Counted from the first letter of the stretch, positions 16,929 through 26,700 are shown. The stretch: 35,960 bases of DNA from a bacterium (GCA_021785395.1 JAJYFO010000006.1:1-35960), one strand, 5' to 3'. Notes: generated by a model from the letters alone, not told the origin. Made by a program: numbers and translations.

Positions 16929-17726
16929 CTAAAGTTCATTTGAAGCATTAGCTGCAATATTCTGTTTTAAATTCTTAACTTTTCTTTGTCTTTCAAGGTT
17001 CTCAAGGGTTTCTTCCATCAGCTTAAAAACATAATTGGTTAAAGGACGAAATTCATAATTAAAATCAGCTGGGTCTATCGGATCAAGTACTTCAACAATA
17101 ATTCTACCTGAAAAATTCAAATCAAAACTACCCTTAGGTAAAACAGAACCGGTTCCAGCCTGAACAATTGGTACGACAGGCAATTTTAGTTGACACGCCA
17201 ACTTAAAAGCTCCGTCTCGAAAGGGCAATAGTTTCCCGTCAGGGCTTCTGGTTCCTTCGGGGAAAATCATTAACGAAGCACCTTGATTTAGCCATTTCTT
17301 GCAGTCTTTCATCATTTTTTTAATACTGGCCAGGTCGCCTCTTTCTAAAAAAATGTATTGATTAAGATACATATTTTGTCCAATGAAAGGAATTTTAGCA
17401 ATCGACGCCTTAGCAACCCATTTGAAAGGTTTGAAAATGCCATATATTACCATAATATCGATTAATGACTGGTGGTTAGCCACAAAAATATAAGTTTTAT
17501 GCGGGTCAATTTTATCGCAACCATTATAGGTTAGCTTCCACCAAGGACTAACATGAGCATAATGACTACCCCATATTGATGCGAAATAGTGTAAAAACCT
17601 GCGATTTTTATCAAATGGAGCCGTTACGAGACAAATAAGGGCAGCTATAGTTACGAAAAAAAACGACGACGCAAAAAAATAAGCATAGTATAAAAATGAA
17701 AAGATTCTAGTAAACGATAGGGTCAT
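16929..17726 (-). CDS. plsC: 1-acyl-sn-glycerol-3-phosphate acyltransferase
   Basis: This enzyme adds the second acyl chain to lysophosphatidate to form phosphatidate at the inner face of the cytoplasmic membrane. The 265-aa protein has an N-terminal membrane helix (about 10-35). It also has the acyltransferase HX4D motif in NHQSLID (His85 to Asp90) and the glycerophosphate-binding FPEGTRS block (155-161). The family length is normal. It begins 15 bp after the stop of dcd and is likely co-transcribed with it. Other PlsC-like acyltransferases share these motifs, so the exact acceptor is inferred. Confidence 0.9.
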   Translation of the reverse strand: MTLSFTRIFSFLYYAYFFASSFFFVTIAALICLVTAPFDKNRRFLHYFASIWGSHYAHVSPWWKLTYNGCDKIDPHKTYIFVANHQSLIDIMVIYGIFKPFKWVAKASIAKIPFIGQNMYLNQYIFLERGDLASIKKMMKDCKKWLNQGASLMIFPEGTRSPDGKLLPFRDGAFKLACQLKLPVVPIVQAGTGSVLPKGSFDLNFSGRIIVEVLDPIDPADFNYEFRPLTNYVFKLMEETLENLERQRKVKNLKQNIAANASNEL

Positions 17727-17741
17727 ATTAGCTATTTCAAA

Positions 17742-18320
17742 TCAGACAGGCGAAACAGGTTTATTATTCAAGTAATACAAACTATGAAAGGCCGCTTGCT
17801 GACCGTTATACTTGGCGTTATTTTTTTTGTTATACGGCAATTCGCAATGACTGGTCCTAGTAAAGACCATTTGGCCGATAGGCATAAGCGCGGTTAAGCG
17901 CACAGGGCGATTTCCAACGTTGACTATTTCTAGCGTAATCTGAGCTGGTGGGTCGCTAAACCCAGCGTCGATAAACCCAGCTGTCACATGAACCATTAAA
18001 CCCAAACGAGCCAGACTCGATTTACCGGTCAATTGTCCCACAATATCTGCTGGCAAGCTAAATTTCTCGTACGTTGCCGCTAGAATAAACTGCTGTGGCT
18101 GGATTACAATACTATCCTGGATAGTTTCTTGGACTTTGGCCTGTACACTAACACTGTCATAAGGGTCGATTATTTCATTACCGGGCTCATGCCAGGTAAA
18201 TCTATCGGCCAACCTAACATCATAAGAATTTGGCTGAACTAGGCTAGGTAAATACGGCTCGATAATTAAATCACCATTTTCTATAACCTGTTTTATTTCG
18301 TGATCTACCATTATTGACAT
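17742..18320 (-). CDS. dcd: dCTP deaminase
   Basis: Dcd converts dCTP to dUTP (in some bacteria directly to dUMP) for thymidylate synthesis. The trimeric-fold signature GKSSLARLGL (residues 99-108) and the catalytic Glu131 in QITLEIVN are present, as is the YNGQQ segment near the C-terminus. I moved the start from the track's 18335 to the ATG at 18320. The protein then begins MSIMVDHEIK as in homologs, is 192 aa long, and has GGGGT about 9 nt upstream. It is followed closely by plsC. Whether it also carries dUTPase activity cannot be told from the motifs I can read. Confidence 0.9.
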   Translation of the reverse strand: MSIMVDHEIKQVIENGDLIIEPYLPSLVQPNSYDVRLADRFTWHEPGNEIIDPYDSVSVQAKVQETIQDSIVIQPQQFILAATYEKFSLPADIVGQLTGKSSLARLGLMVHVTAGFIDAGFSDPPAQITLEIVNVGNRPVRLTALMPIGQMVFTRTSHCELPYNKKNNAKYNGQQAAFHSLYYLNNKPVSPV

Positions 18321-18420
18321 AATTAAGTACCCCATGTAATTACAAGTAAATTATATATCCAATTCTGGCAAATTGCATAAGTTAATTTATTTATTCTATT
18401 TAAACTACCAGCTACTTTAT

Positions 18421-18439
18421 GATTTATGCTTCATAAATC
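18421..18439. other. 8-bp palindrome between recG and dcd
   Basis: GATTTATG and CATAAATC are exact complements around a CTT loop, in the 222-bp gap between the recG stop and the dcd start. It may be an operator for dcd or a weak end-of-transcript hairpin for recG. No T run follows on either strand. Confidence 0.3.
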
Positions 18440-18542
18440 TCGATCTTGGATATTCATTTCAAATATTAAAAGCATCAAAACGATTCAATCTACATATACA
18501 TCAATATGCAAAATATTATCAATGATTAACTTAAAAATAAAT

Positions 18543-21374
18543 TTAACCTGACTGTAAATTATCAACTTCTTCTAGGCTTTGCGCCTGGTCAAGCAAATGA
18601 GCAAGCTTAGGATATTTACTTAGACTTGGGTCTTCATTAAACAGCCTGGCAGCTATTAACCTAGCTTTAGTCAATATTTCGCTATCACGAACCAGGTCGG
18701 TTAGTAATAAGTCGGGTAGACCGCTTTGTCTTATACCTAAAAATTCTCCAGGTCCTCTTATTTCAAGGTCTTTTTGGGCTATAACAAAGCCGTCGTTGGA
18801 CGTAGTCATTATATCAAGCCTGGCTTGGGCAATTTCGTTAGAAGTATCGCCCATCAAAAAGCAATACGACTGGTTACTGCCTCGCCCGACACGCCCCCTT
18901 AACTGGTGCAATTGGGCTAGCCCAAATCGATTGGCGTTTTCAATTACCATAATACTAGCGTTAGGTACGTCTACACCAACCTCTATTACCGTCGTAGAAA
19001 CGAGGATATCGATGTCTTTTTGACGAAACGCCGTCATAATCTCGTCTTTGACCGCCGGTAAAAGTTTGCCGTGCATAAGACCAAGTTTAAAATTAGGGAA
19101 TATTTTACTTTTAAGTATTTCGTATTCTTTGGTGGCAGCTTTGGCGGATATAGTTTCAGATTCTTCGATAAGCGGAAAAACTATATAGGCCTGACGACCA
19201 GCTATAATTTGCTTGCCGATAAAATCGTACATCTGTTTTTTTTGACTGTAAGCTACTATCCTTGTTTCAACCGGTTTGCGGTTGGGCGGCAATTCGTCTA
19301 TTTCCGAAATATCTAAATCTCCGTGCAAAGTTAAAGCTAATGTTCTAGGTATTGGTGTAGCTGTCATAGTTAAAAGCTCTGGGTACTTAGCCTTACTTTT
19401 GAGTCGAGCTCTTTGTTTTACACCAAAACGGTGCTGTTCATCGATAACGATTAAGCCCAAATTATTAAATTCAATATCATCTTCTAAGAGAGCCTGGGTT
19501 CCGACAACTATATGAATCAGGCCGTTCAATAGATCCTGTTTAATCAAGTTCTTTTGCTTTGGTGTAAGTTTACCGACTAATAGGGCCACCTTAAGACCAA
19601 GCGGTAAAACTAATTGCTGAAACTGACGGTAATGTTGTTCGGCCAGTATTTCTGTTGGCGCCATAAGTGCTGTCTGATAGCCACTTTCAATAGCTATCAG
19701 CTGAGCCAAAAGGCTAACTACCGTTTTGCCCGACCCAACATCGCCTTGAATCAACCTATACATTGGCTTAGAGCTAGCCATATCTAAGGCTATTTCGTTA
19801 AATACCCTTATTTGAGCGTTAGTTAATTTAAACGGCAAACTTTTAATCAATTCATCAGTTAGACCCTGCTTATAATACTTAAAACTTACGTCTTTGGTAA
19901 CGTGTTTTTGGTCCTGGCGTTTTTTAAACAATTTTAGCTGCAAACCAAATAATTCATCAAAAACGAGCCTGTCTCTTGCTTTCACAAAAGACTCCGGGTT
20001 TGGTGGAAAATGAATCTGACCAATAGCTGTATTGTAATCGACAAGGTCTAATTCTTTAAGGATAAAGTCGGGAATCGGGTCAATCAAGGTTTTATTGACC
20101 AATTCCAGAGCGCTAAACATAACCTGACGAAAATATTTCAAATTCAGACCTTCGGTCAATGAATATACTGGTACTATTCTGCCCACATGAATATTATCGG
20201 TTATTAAATTAGCGAGGTTTAAATCGTACAATAAACCATAATTGCTGGCGCTAGGATTACTTAAAATCTCTATTTGAGCAGTTTTAAAACACAATTTATG
20301 CCTCATTTTATCCAGTTCAACCATACCTGATATCATAATTAAAGCGTCTTTAGGATATTGGCTTTTCATACGCTCAAGCAGGTATTTATTGCTTTTTCCG
20401 CCAACAAAGCGAACGTACGGTATGGTACCAGTCAAGTCTTTGATATTGACAGTAAGAATAGAAATATTGCTTTTAGGAGACGTAAAGGCTGTGCTTGAAG
20501 CTATAATACCAATAATAGTTGCAAATTCTTTTTCTTGTAAATCCTTAATATTTTTACGTTCTTGAAAATCAATATGGTGCCTGGGATAATGTTTAATCAA
20601 CTGACCAATATTAGTTATACCAAGATTACTAAATAATTCGCTGTTTTTTGGACCAACGCCTTTAATAAATTTAACCTCACGATTAAGAATACTTTCATTA
20701 GAATTATTGATACCATTTAATTGGCTGGCCTTATTTTTATCAGCCAAATTACTTAAAGCCGCCTTGCCAGTTTCTAAAGCTGTTTCAAGATTTTTTTTAG
20801 TTTGATTTTGGCGGTAGCTTGAATTTTCGCTATGACCTTCTATAACCAACTCTAAATCATTCGTTTTTTTTGGCATTGATTCAGCCACGAAACTGTTTTC
20901 GCTATCAGTAAGCAGTTTAGGGTTGACAGTTAAATCATTACTGATATTTAAATTAAGCGGCAATTTACCAGCCAATTCGGGACCAGGCTTAATTGACATA
21001 TTTGTCTCAATATAGGTGACAGCTTCAACTTTTAAATCATTAAGTCTAGCTTGGCTTGAGTTTTCGGCAGAATCCGTCTTTAATTTAGTTTCAATATCAA
21101 GCAAAAGTTTTTCGACCTGACGCAACGTATTGATTCTACTTGAAACATCAAGCTGGCTGTAATAGCGCATAAGGCCGCGGATAGTAAGCCAAGTATTTTC
21201 GCAAGGGTACGTAGACGACAACTTTGCACTGGTGCGGCGCACAAATAGTGAAAATATCGTCTTTTTACCCTGCAAATCGGTGTAATAAGCCTTTCGTTCA
21301 AGAGCGATGGCCTTTTTTAAAGCTTTTAACTCATTGCTTAAGTCAGGGTGGGAGCGGGCATTACTTGCCGACAT
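18543..21374 (-). CDS. recG: ATP-dependent DNA helicase RecG with long N-terminal extension
   Basis: RecG remodels stalled replication forks and branched recombination intermediates. The canonical protein begins around residue 234 (FIKGVGPKNSELF, the wedge region). An OB-like wedge domain and the superfamily 2 helicase core follow, with Walker A GDVGSGKT (544-551), DEQH (645-648), TATPIPRTL and the C-terminal QLRGRVGR motif. At 943 aa it is about 230-250 residues longer than E. coli RecG. The extra N-terminus has a helical part (residues 10-125) like the extension I recall from cyanobacterial and some other RecG proteins, then an Asn/Ser-rich linker. The ATG follows the stop of the mglA-like gene directly (TAAATG), implying translational coupling. 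Confidence 0.93.
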   Translation of the reverse strand: MSASNARSHPDLSNELKALKKAIALERKAYYTDLQGKKTIFSLFVRRTSAKLSSTYPCENTWLTIRGLMRYYSQLDVSSRINTLRQVEKLLLDIETKLKTDSAENSSQARLNDLKVEAVTYIETNMSIKPGPELAGKLPLNLNISNDLTVNPKLLTDSENSFVAESMPKKTNDLELVIEGHSENSSYRQNQTKKNLETALETGKAALSNLADKNKASQLNGINNSNESILNREVKFIKGVGPKNSELFSNLGITNIGQLIKHYPRHHIDFQERKNIKDLQEKEFATIIGIIASSTAFTSPKSNISILTVNIKDLTGTIPYVRFVGGKSNKYLLERMKSQYPKDALIMISGMVELDKMRHKLCFKTAQIEILSNPSASNYGLLYDLNLANLITDNIHVGRIVPVYSLTEGLNLKYFRQVMFSALELVNKTLIDPIPDFILKELDLVDYNTAIGQIHFPPNPESFVKARDRLVFDELFGLQLKLFKKRQDQKHVTKDVSFKYYKQGLTDELIKSLPFKLTNAQIRVFNEIALDMASSKPMYRLIQGDVGSGKTVVSLLAQLIAIESGYQTALMAPTEILAEQHYRQFQQLVLPLGLKVALLVGKLTPKQKNLIKQDLLNGLIHIVVGTQALLEDDIEFNNLGLIVIDEQHRFGVKQRARLKSKAKYPELLTMTATPIPRTLALTLHGDLDISEIDELPPNRKPVETRIVAYSQKKQMYDFIGKQIIAGRQAYIVFPLIEESETISAKAATKEYEILKSKIFPNFKLGLMHGKLLPAVKDEIMTAFRQKDIDILVSTTVIEVGVDVPNASIMVIENANRFGLAQLHQLRGRVGRGSNQSYCFLMGDTSNEIAQARLDIMTTSNDGFVIAQKDLEIRGPGEFLGIRQSGLPDLLLTDLVRDSEILTKARLIAARLFNEDPSLSKYPKLAHLLDQAQSLEEVDNLQSG

Positions 21375-21953
21375 TTATTGCAAACGGTTGAGGATTAATT
21401 TACTAACGGCCTTTAATGTAGCAAAAACACCAAGACCTTCGCTGGCAATAGCCTCAAAGCTAGGGATACTCTTGGTATTGAGCTCACGCTCGAGCCTTTC
21501 TAATTCCATAGCGTTGGCCAAATCACGCTTGTTATACTGCAGCACCCAGGGTATATTGTCAAGCGTCAAGCTGTACTCAGCCAAGTTTTCGATCATATTC
21601 TGGAGCGATTCGACGTTTTCACGGGCTTTCATAGAATCAGAATCGGCCACGAATACAATCCCGTCTACACCATTTAGAATTAACTTACGGCTTGAATTGT
21701 ATTCGACTTGACCAGGTACCGTATACAACGAGAACCTTGTTTTAAAACCAGCTACACTGCCTAAATCTAAAGGTAAAAAGTCAAAAAATAAAGTCCTTTC
21801 AGTTTCGGTATTTAAGCTAACCAATTCACCACGGGTTGATGGCGCCAACTGCGAAAAAATATATTTTAAGTTGGTGGTTTTACCACCCAAACCTGTACCG
21901 TAATAAACTATTTTACAGGTTATCTCCCTTAAAGCGTAATTTACCAGTGCCAT
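21375..21953 (-). CDS. MglA-like small Ras-type GTPase
   Basis: The 192-aa protein is a bacterial Ras-superfamily GTPase. It has P-loop GTGLGGKT (residues 19-26), switch-II region VPGQ (79-82) in place of the usual DxxGQ, and NKRD (141-144) for guanine specificity. The shortened VPGQ form is typical of the MglA family, which sets cell polarity and motility in Myxococcus and occurs widely with other, less known roles. No MglB/roadblock GAP gene is adjacent here. Its stop codon abuts the recG start, so the two are probably translated from one message. The 435-bp upstream gap should carry its promoter. Confidence 0.85.
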   Translation of the reverse strand: MALVNYALREITCKIVYYGTGLGGKTTNLKYIFSQLAPSTRGELVSLNTETERTLFFDFLPLDLGSVAGFKTRFSLYTVPGQVEYNSSRKLILNGVDGIVFVADSDSMKARENVESLQNMIENLAEYSLTLDNIPWVLQYNKRDLANAMELERLERELNTKSIPSFEAIASEGLGVFATLKAVSKLILNRLQ

Positions 21954-22388
21954 TTCTTTTTATTGTGCCCTTATTTTTTTGAATTTAGGTTCTTAATTAG
22001 TATACTTGATTTTTTTAAAATGATCTTTAAAATAACGGGATTCCTTGACAACATTGCATTATCTATATTTTAAATTATCATATAATAAAACCATAATTGG
22101 TTAATGTTAAACAATATTCTTACAAAATTTCAATTATTAGACCAAATAATTTGGCTTAATTTCGTGTCGAATTGCAATTTTATGTAAAAGCAAAAGTGTA
22201 AATAAACTTAATTGAAACAATTTTATTAAACTTTGACTATTGCTTTTGATTTGCAATAACGCCGCTAATGTTAGTATTTAATAAGCTGGCTTAACATTTA
22301 CTTATATTTTAAAGTACAGGGTTTAGACTTTTTTTGGTTAATAATATATACTTTACCTATTAATCAAATAAATTTAGGGAAGTAACTT
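21954..22388. other. Divergent intergenic region (435 bp), with possible rpmB promoter
   Basis: This very AT-rich gap lies between the divergent mglA-like gene and rpmB. A TATACT (22347-22352) about 36 bp before the rpmB ATG could be its -10 box; no good -35 accompanies it. AGGGAAG just before the ATG is the rpmB ribosome binding site. I found no ORF, tRNA or riboswitch-like fold. The region is long for a 67-codon gene and may hold regulatory sequence I cannot identify. Confidence 0.35.
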
Positions 22389-22592
22389 ATGGCAAGAAGA
22401 TGTGAAGTTTGTTCAAAAGGCCCAACAACTGGTATGGGATATACGTTTTTGCGTTCACACTATAATCCACACGCTAAACGTAGATGGATTCCGAATTTAC
22501 AAACACAGAAAGTTATGGTCAACAAAACCGTAAAGCATCTAAAAGTTTGTACCAGCTGCATTAAAGCCTTTAAGATTAGAAAAGCTCTATAG
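22389..22592 (+). CDS. rpmB: Large ribosomal subunit protein bL28
   Basis: The 67-aa basic protein has the bL28 pattern MARRCEVC...KRRWIPNLQ. It keeps two CxxC pairs (Cys5/Cys8 and Cys54/Cys57), so it is the zinc-binding (C+) form rather than the longer Cys-free form common in photosynthetic cyanobacteria. It stands alone, without rpmG, and converges on hslO with 28 bp between the stop codons. The start is supported by AGGGAAG 6 nt upstream. Confidence 0.95.
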   Translation: MARRCEVCSKGPTTGMGYTFLRSHYNPHAKRRWIPNLQTQKVMVNKTVKHLKVCTSCIKAFKIRKAL

Positions 22593-22620
22593 TTTTTTAT
22601 ACATACCCAAATGACGATAT

Positions 22621-23508
22621 TCAGCTCAAAGGCTGGATGTTTTGGGCTAGGTTTATTAGTTCGTCTTTGGTCAAATAATAATCTTCACTACAAAATTGGC
22701 ATTTCCCGCTGGCTCCGCCGTCGATTTGAGCCATGTCAAGAATTTCATCGCGACCGAATAGGGCAATCGCCTGATTGAATCTTTCTTTTGAACATTTACA
22801 GGCAAAGTACAATAATTTAGTTTCTTCAAATGGCAGTATTTTAAAGCCATTTATAATTCTACCCAAAATTTCTTCCAGACTTAAGCCTTTGAGCATTAAA
22901 TTGGTAAATGTTCCAAACGTAGCTATATTATTTTCCAGCTTGCATATAGTGTCTTCGGTATGGTCTGGCAAAAGCTGGATTATAAACCCGCCAGCTGCCT
23001 CAACGTGGCTTGAATTTAGATGCGTACCGACAACTACTATCGACCCTAACTGCTCAGAATTACATAAATAACGATTAATATCTTCGCCAACTTCGCCCGA
23101 AAACAACTCACAACTAGACGTCTGCACAACACCAAAACCATGGTCAATTGTCACTTGAAGTATGCCATTGCGACCAATGGCGCTACCAACATCATAATTA
23201 CCTAAAAAATTTAACGGCAGTTCAACCTGCGGATGGTCAACGTAGCCACGCACAATACCACTAGGGTAGGCGTCGACAAAAACGGTTCCCAAAGGTCCAT
23301 TACCCTTAAACTGAAGAACGATCTGTCCTTGCCTAGAGACCAATGGCGTCAGTAAGACTCCAGCTGTTAAAGCTCGCCCCAAAGCAGCGGCAGCTGTATT
23401 AGACAACTTGTGACGAGACCTGGCTTCTTCTACAAGATTAGTGGTCGTGGCAATTACAACACGTATACTACCATCGCTGGACATAGCTTTAAGGAACTGA
23501 TCTTGCAC
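22621..23508 (-). CDS. hslO: Redox-regulated chaperone Hsp33
   Basis: Hsp33 is a cytosolic holdase activated by oxidative unfolding. The redox switch is intact: CxC at 237/239 and CxxC at 270/273 bind zinc in the reduced form. The N-terminal domain motifs (ALGRALTAG, GNGPLG and YVDHPQ) fit the family, and 295 aa is the normal length. The start is a GTG, with AGGG 9 nt upstream. It appears monocistronic. Confidence 0.93.
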   Translation of the reverse strand: MQDQFLKAMSSDGSIRVVIATTTNLVEEARSRHKLSNTAAAALGRALTAGVLLTPLVSRQGQIVLQFKGNGPLGTVFVDAYPSGIVRGYVDHPQVELPLNFLGNYDVGSAIGRNGILQVTIDHGFGVVQTSSCELFSGEVGEDINRYLCNSEQLGSIVVVGTHLNSSHVEAAGGFIIQLLPDHTEDTICKLENNIATFGTFTNLMLKGLSLEEILGRIINGFKILPFEETKLLYFACKCSKERFNQAIALFGRDEILDMAQIDGGASGKCQFCSEDYYLTKDELINLAQNIQPLS

Positions 23509-23632
23509 TGTAAATTACCCTATTGAATTTTTATAATTAAACTAATTTAAAGTTTGTAAATTTATTTTAACTCAAATTTATATTTTTGCCAAATTTTCTA
23601 AATAAAGCTAGCCACCTAAATTGTCCCAAGAG

Positions 23633-24505
23633 TTAATTCCAGGCCGTTATTACACGGTTTAGGCCGTTTGTATCGCGGTACAAATTTATATCGCACCACT
23701 GTCCTAATTTTAAAACATCTTGTACAAGTACCCCCTGGTTGTCACCTATTTCTAAGGCCAAAAAACTATTACAAGCTAGTATCGGCAAATTAGCTGAAAG
23801 CATCCGATAAAACCCCAAACCATCACTATCGATTCCATTTAGAGCCAATTTTGATTCAAATTGCAAAATGGGCTTGGGTAAATTATTATAATCTTCATCA
23901 TTAATATACGGTGGATTGGCTATTATTCCATTAAAAGCACAGGTTTTATAGAATTTCAAAAAATTTACAAAGTCACAATTATAAATTTTTAGCCTATGGG
24001 CCACATTATGAATCAGAGCATTTTTATGGGTAATTGCGCAAGCTTTTGGATTAATATCGATAGCGGTAATTTTTAAATTACAGAATTTTTTAAGTAGACT
24101 TATTGAAATTGCGCCACTGCCCACACCAACTTCTAAGACGTGGGTAAATTTACCTTCTTTTAAATTTATAATATCCGCGGTCCTATCTACCAATTCAAGG
24201 GTATCGCTGCGCGGGATAAATACATCAGGCTCTATTACCAAATTCAAACTACCAAAGTAGCAATGTCCTAAAACGTACTGGATAGGATAATTATTTAAAA
24301 GTTTGATTACTATTTCGTCAAGCCTATCTTGACGCCTTAATGTCATTTCAAGATAATCGGCCATGATTAGGTCAACCTTACTTAAACCAAACAAATCATA
24401 GGCAATTAAATTAAACCAGGCTAAAAACTCCAAATCGTCTAATTTAAGAGGCTTGAGTTGATCTCTAATCTTGATTTTTAAATCATGGTAATTTATTGAT
24501 ACCAT
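23633..24505 (-). CDS. prmC: Release factor glutamine methyltransferase
   Basis: PrmC methylates the Gln of the GGQ motif in release factors RF1 and RF2, using S-adenosylmethionine. The SAM-binding loop reads VLEVGVGSGAISI and the substrate motif is NPPY in IIANPPYIN, diagnostic for Gln N5-methylation. The 290-aa length fits, with the helical N-terminal release-factor-binding domain present. It begins 8 bp after prfA, the classic prfA-prmC arrangement that pairs enzyme and substrate. Confidence 0.94.
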   Translation of the reverse strand: MVSINYHDLKIKIRDQLKPLKLDDLEFLAWFNLIAYDLFGLSKVDLIMADYLEMTLRRQDRLDEIVIKLLNNYPIQYVLGHCYFGSLNLVIEPDVFIPRSDTLELVDRTADIINLKEGKFTHVLEVGVGSGAISISLLKKFCNLKITAIDINPKACAITHKNALIHNVAHRLKIYNCDFVNFLKFYKTCAFNGIIANPPYINDEDYNNLPKPILQFESKLALNGIDSDGLGFYRMLSANLPILACNSFLALEIGDNQGVLVQDVLKLGQWCDINLYRDTNGLNRVITAWN

Positions 24506-24513
24506 TATTACGA

Positions 24514-25596
24514 CTAACTAATTTCCATAGACTGCGCTAAAAGCTGTTTTTGTTCTTCAAGGGCGCTAGATTCTATCATTTTATCGAGATCACCCTCAAG
24601 CACTTGTTCTAGACTAAAATTTTGATTGAGTCGATGGTCGGTCACCCTGTTGTCCTTGTAATTATAAGTTCTAATTTTTTCACTACGGTCACCGGTACCA
24701 ACTTGTTGTCGCCGATCATCTATTATAGCCTTTTGCCTGGCCTCTAGTTCAAGTTTATATATTTTAGCCCTCAAAATCTGCTTAGCCCTTTCTTTATTTT
24801 GTAATTGAGAGCGCTCTTCCGAACAAGCTACCATGATACCAGTTGGTTTATGCACTATTCTAACTGCCGTTTCGACCTTGTTGACATTCTGTCCACCAGC
24901 TCCACCTGATCGCATAGTGGAAATTTCTAAATCTTTTTCATCAAGAGTAACTTCTACATCGTCAACCTCGGGCATAACAGCTACTGTAGCAGTCGAAGTA
25001 TGCACCCGTCCTGAAGCTTCTGTCAATGGTACGCGCTGAACCCTGTGAACACCCGATTCGTACTTAAACTTAGCGTAGGCACCATCACCTTTAATACTGA
25101 CGATAACTTCTTTATAGCCACCAGACGAACCTTCACTAAAACTGACTATTTGTGATTGCCAGTTCATTTTATCACAATATTTTAAATAAGTTTTTAATAA
25201 ATCACCGGCAAAAATCGAAGCCTCATCACCGCCCGTACCAGCCCTTATTTCTACCATAATATCTTTGTCATCATTAGGGTCTCGCGGTAAAAGTAGTAGT
25301 TTTAAAGCCTGTTCTAATTTATCGTGTTCGTTACTCAAACTGTCATATTCAACTTTAGCCATTTCTAGAAGTTCGGCGTCGGTTTCATTTTTAATAATTT
25401 CAGACGTTTGCTTTAACTGTTCTTTGACCTCTTTAAACCTTTGAAATTTATCATTGGTTTCTTGCAAATGGCGACGCGTCTTAGTCAAACGTTTGTAAGT
25501 TTCTATATCATTTATTATAGACGGATCCGAAAGCTTGTCATTAAGCTCAAGGTAGTTTTTTTCAATATCAACGAGTTTTTCGTAAAATTTATCCAT
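24514..25596 (-). CDS. prfA: Peptide chain release factor 1
   Basis: RF1 ends translation at UAA and UAG. In the ORF-track numbering the catalytic GGQ is at 242-244 within [11 protein letters not shown]. The stop-codon reading tripeptide is PLT (198-200) within [12 protein letters not shown], matching the PxT form of RF1 rather than SPF of RF2. The track starts at a TTG (25620); I prefer the ATG eight codons later, giving MDKFYEKL and 360 aa as in homologs. The downstream partner is prmC, and a tRNA-Ser lies just upstream on the same strand. Confidence 0.95.
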   Translation of the reverse strand: MDKFYEKLVDIEKNYLELNDKLSDPSIINDIETYKRLTKTRRHLQETNDKFQRFKEVKEQLKQTSEIIKNETDAELLEMAKVEYDSLSNEHDKLEQALKLLLLPRDPNDDKDIMVEIRAGTGGDEASIFAGDLLKTYLKYCDKMNWQSQIVSFSEGSSGGYKEVIVSIKGDGAYAKFKYESGVHRVQRVPLTEASGRVHTSTATVAVMPEVDDVEVTLDEKDLEISTMRSGGAGGQNVNKVETAVRIVHKPTGIMVACSEERSQLQNKERAKQILRAKIYKLELEARQKAIIDDRRQQVGTGDRSEKIRTYNYKDNRVTDHRLNQNFSLEQVLEGDLDKMIESSALEEQKQLLAQSMEIS

Positions 25597-25651
25597 AAAT
25601 ACTTTTAAATTTAAAACCAATTACTATGTAGACGATATAGAAATTTTAATT

Positions 25652-25739
25652 CGGAGAGGGAGGGATTCGAACCCTCGCTGCGCTTTTAACACAGACAGTC
25701 TTTCCAGGACTGCACGTTAGACCACTCCGACACCTCTCC
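25652..25739 (-). tRNA. tRNA-Ser (anticodon GGA)
   Basis: The 88-nt sequence folds as a class II tRNA. The acceptor GGAGAGG pairs with CCTCTCC, discriminator G. The anticodon stem CAGTC/GACTG encloses loop CTGGAAA, giving anticodon GGA (reads UCC/UCU). A long variable arm precedes a TTCGAAT T-loop. The 3' CCA is not encoded. Confidence 0.95.
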
Positions 25740-25813
25740 TTACAAAATTGCTTAAATATTTATCTACATAGTTTACCTTAATTTTTATAATTTAAAACCT
25801 ATTATTCAAAAAT

Positions 25814-26599
25814 TTAAGAAAACGCCTTAATAATTTCACAAAAATCTGGGGCAATAAGGCTGCTGCCACCCACCAAGGCTCCATCAATATCCGGTTGCAC
25901 AGCTAATTCCTTAGCGTTGGAACCTTTAACCGAACCACCGTACAATATCGGTATCGAATCGCCAAATAACGTATCGTTATCTTTAGTTTTAAAATGCTGC
26001 GACAGCGTAAACCTAATAAGGTTAATAACCCGGTTAGCTTCGTTAGCTTGACAGACCTGTCCGGTTCCTATGGCCCAGACAGGTTCGTAGGCAACTATAA
26101 ATTTATTAGCCAAAGATTCTCTATCTATTGTGCTCAGACTAGCTACAATTTGCCTTTTTACGACCTGATCGGTTAAACCAGCTTCGCGCTCATCCAGGCT
26201 TTCGCCTACGCACAAAATGGGAGTAAGGTTGTGACTCAAAGCTTTTTGAAGTTTGCGATTTACGATTTGATTGCTTTCGTTAAATAGCTGACGCCTTTCA
26301 CTGTGGCCGATTAATACGTATTTTATGTCTAAATCAACCAGCATAAGCGGTGAGATTTCACCAGTATAAGCGCCTTTATCCTCATAATACATATTTTGGG
26401 CACCCATAACCAAAGGGTAATGATTTTTTTCGACTATCAAACTTAAAGGAAATATATGGGTAAACGGCGGTATAATTATTACTTTACAGTTAGCATCAGC
26501 TTTAGCAAAGCGGCCAACGTCTTCTATCAACGCCTGAGAATCTTTAAGATTGGCGTGCATTTTCCAGTTACCGGCGACAATTTTAGGTCGATTTTCCAA
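25814..26599 (-). CDS. tpiA: Triosephosphate isomerase
   Basis: TIM interconverts dihydroxyacetone phosphate and glyceraldehyde 3-phosphate in glycolysis and gluconeogenesis. Catalytic motifs are all present: the Lys of GNWKMH, the His of IGHSERR, the Glu of AYEPVWAIGTG, and the phosphate loop YGGSV. The track gives a TTG start at 26662 with a 21-residue unexplained extension. I place the start at the internal TTG (26599). It has GGAGAT 6 nt upstream, begins MENRPKIVAGNWKM, and gives 261 aa, close to the usual 250. It precedes the tRNA-Ser on the same strand. Confidence 0.94.
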   Translation of the reverse strand: MENRPKIVAGNWKMHANLKDSQALIEDVGRFAKADANCKVIIIPPFTHIFPLSLIVEKNHYPLVMGAQNMYYEDKGAYTGEISPLMLVDLDIKYVLIGHSERRQLFNESNQIVNRKLQKALSHNLTPILCVGESLDEREAGLTDQVVKRQIVASLSTIDRESLANKFIVAYEPVWAIGTGQVCQANEANRVINLIRFTLSQHFKTKDNDTLFGDSIPILYGGSVKGSNAKELAVQPDIDGALVGGSSLIAPDFCEIIKAFS

Positions 26600-26605
26600 C
26601 TTTCT

Positions 26606-26613
26606 ATCTCCTA
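26606..26613 (-). promoter_or_regulatory. Ribosome binding site that sets the tpiA start
   Basis: TAGGAGAT on the minus strand lies 6 nt before a TTG at 26599. It is far from the upstream TTG at 26662, which has no such site. It therefore decides the start of the triosephosphate isomerase gene. Confidence 0.6.
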
Positions 26614-26700
26614 GTATTTCATTTAACTCTAATTTTAAAGATAATTGGTTAAAATTACTCAAAAAAATAGCGCATCTTAATAAAAGCTAAACATAAAAAA

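Noticed and set aside
21307-21711. 134-aa plus-strand ORF opposite the MglA-like GTPase and recG start
   Set aside because: The opposite strand carries complete GTPase motifs; this frame has no recognisable feature.
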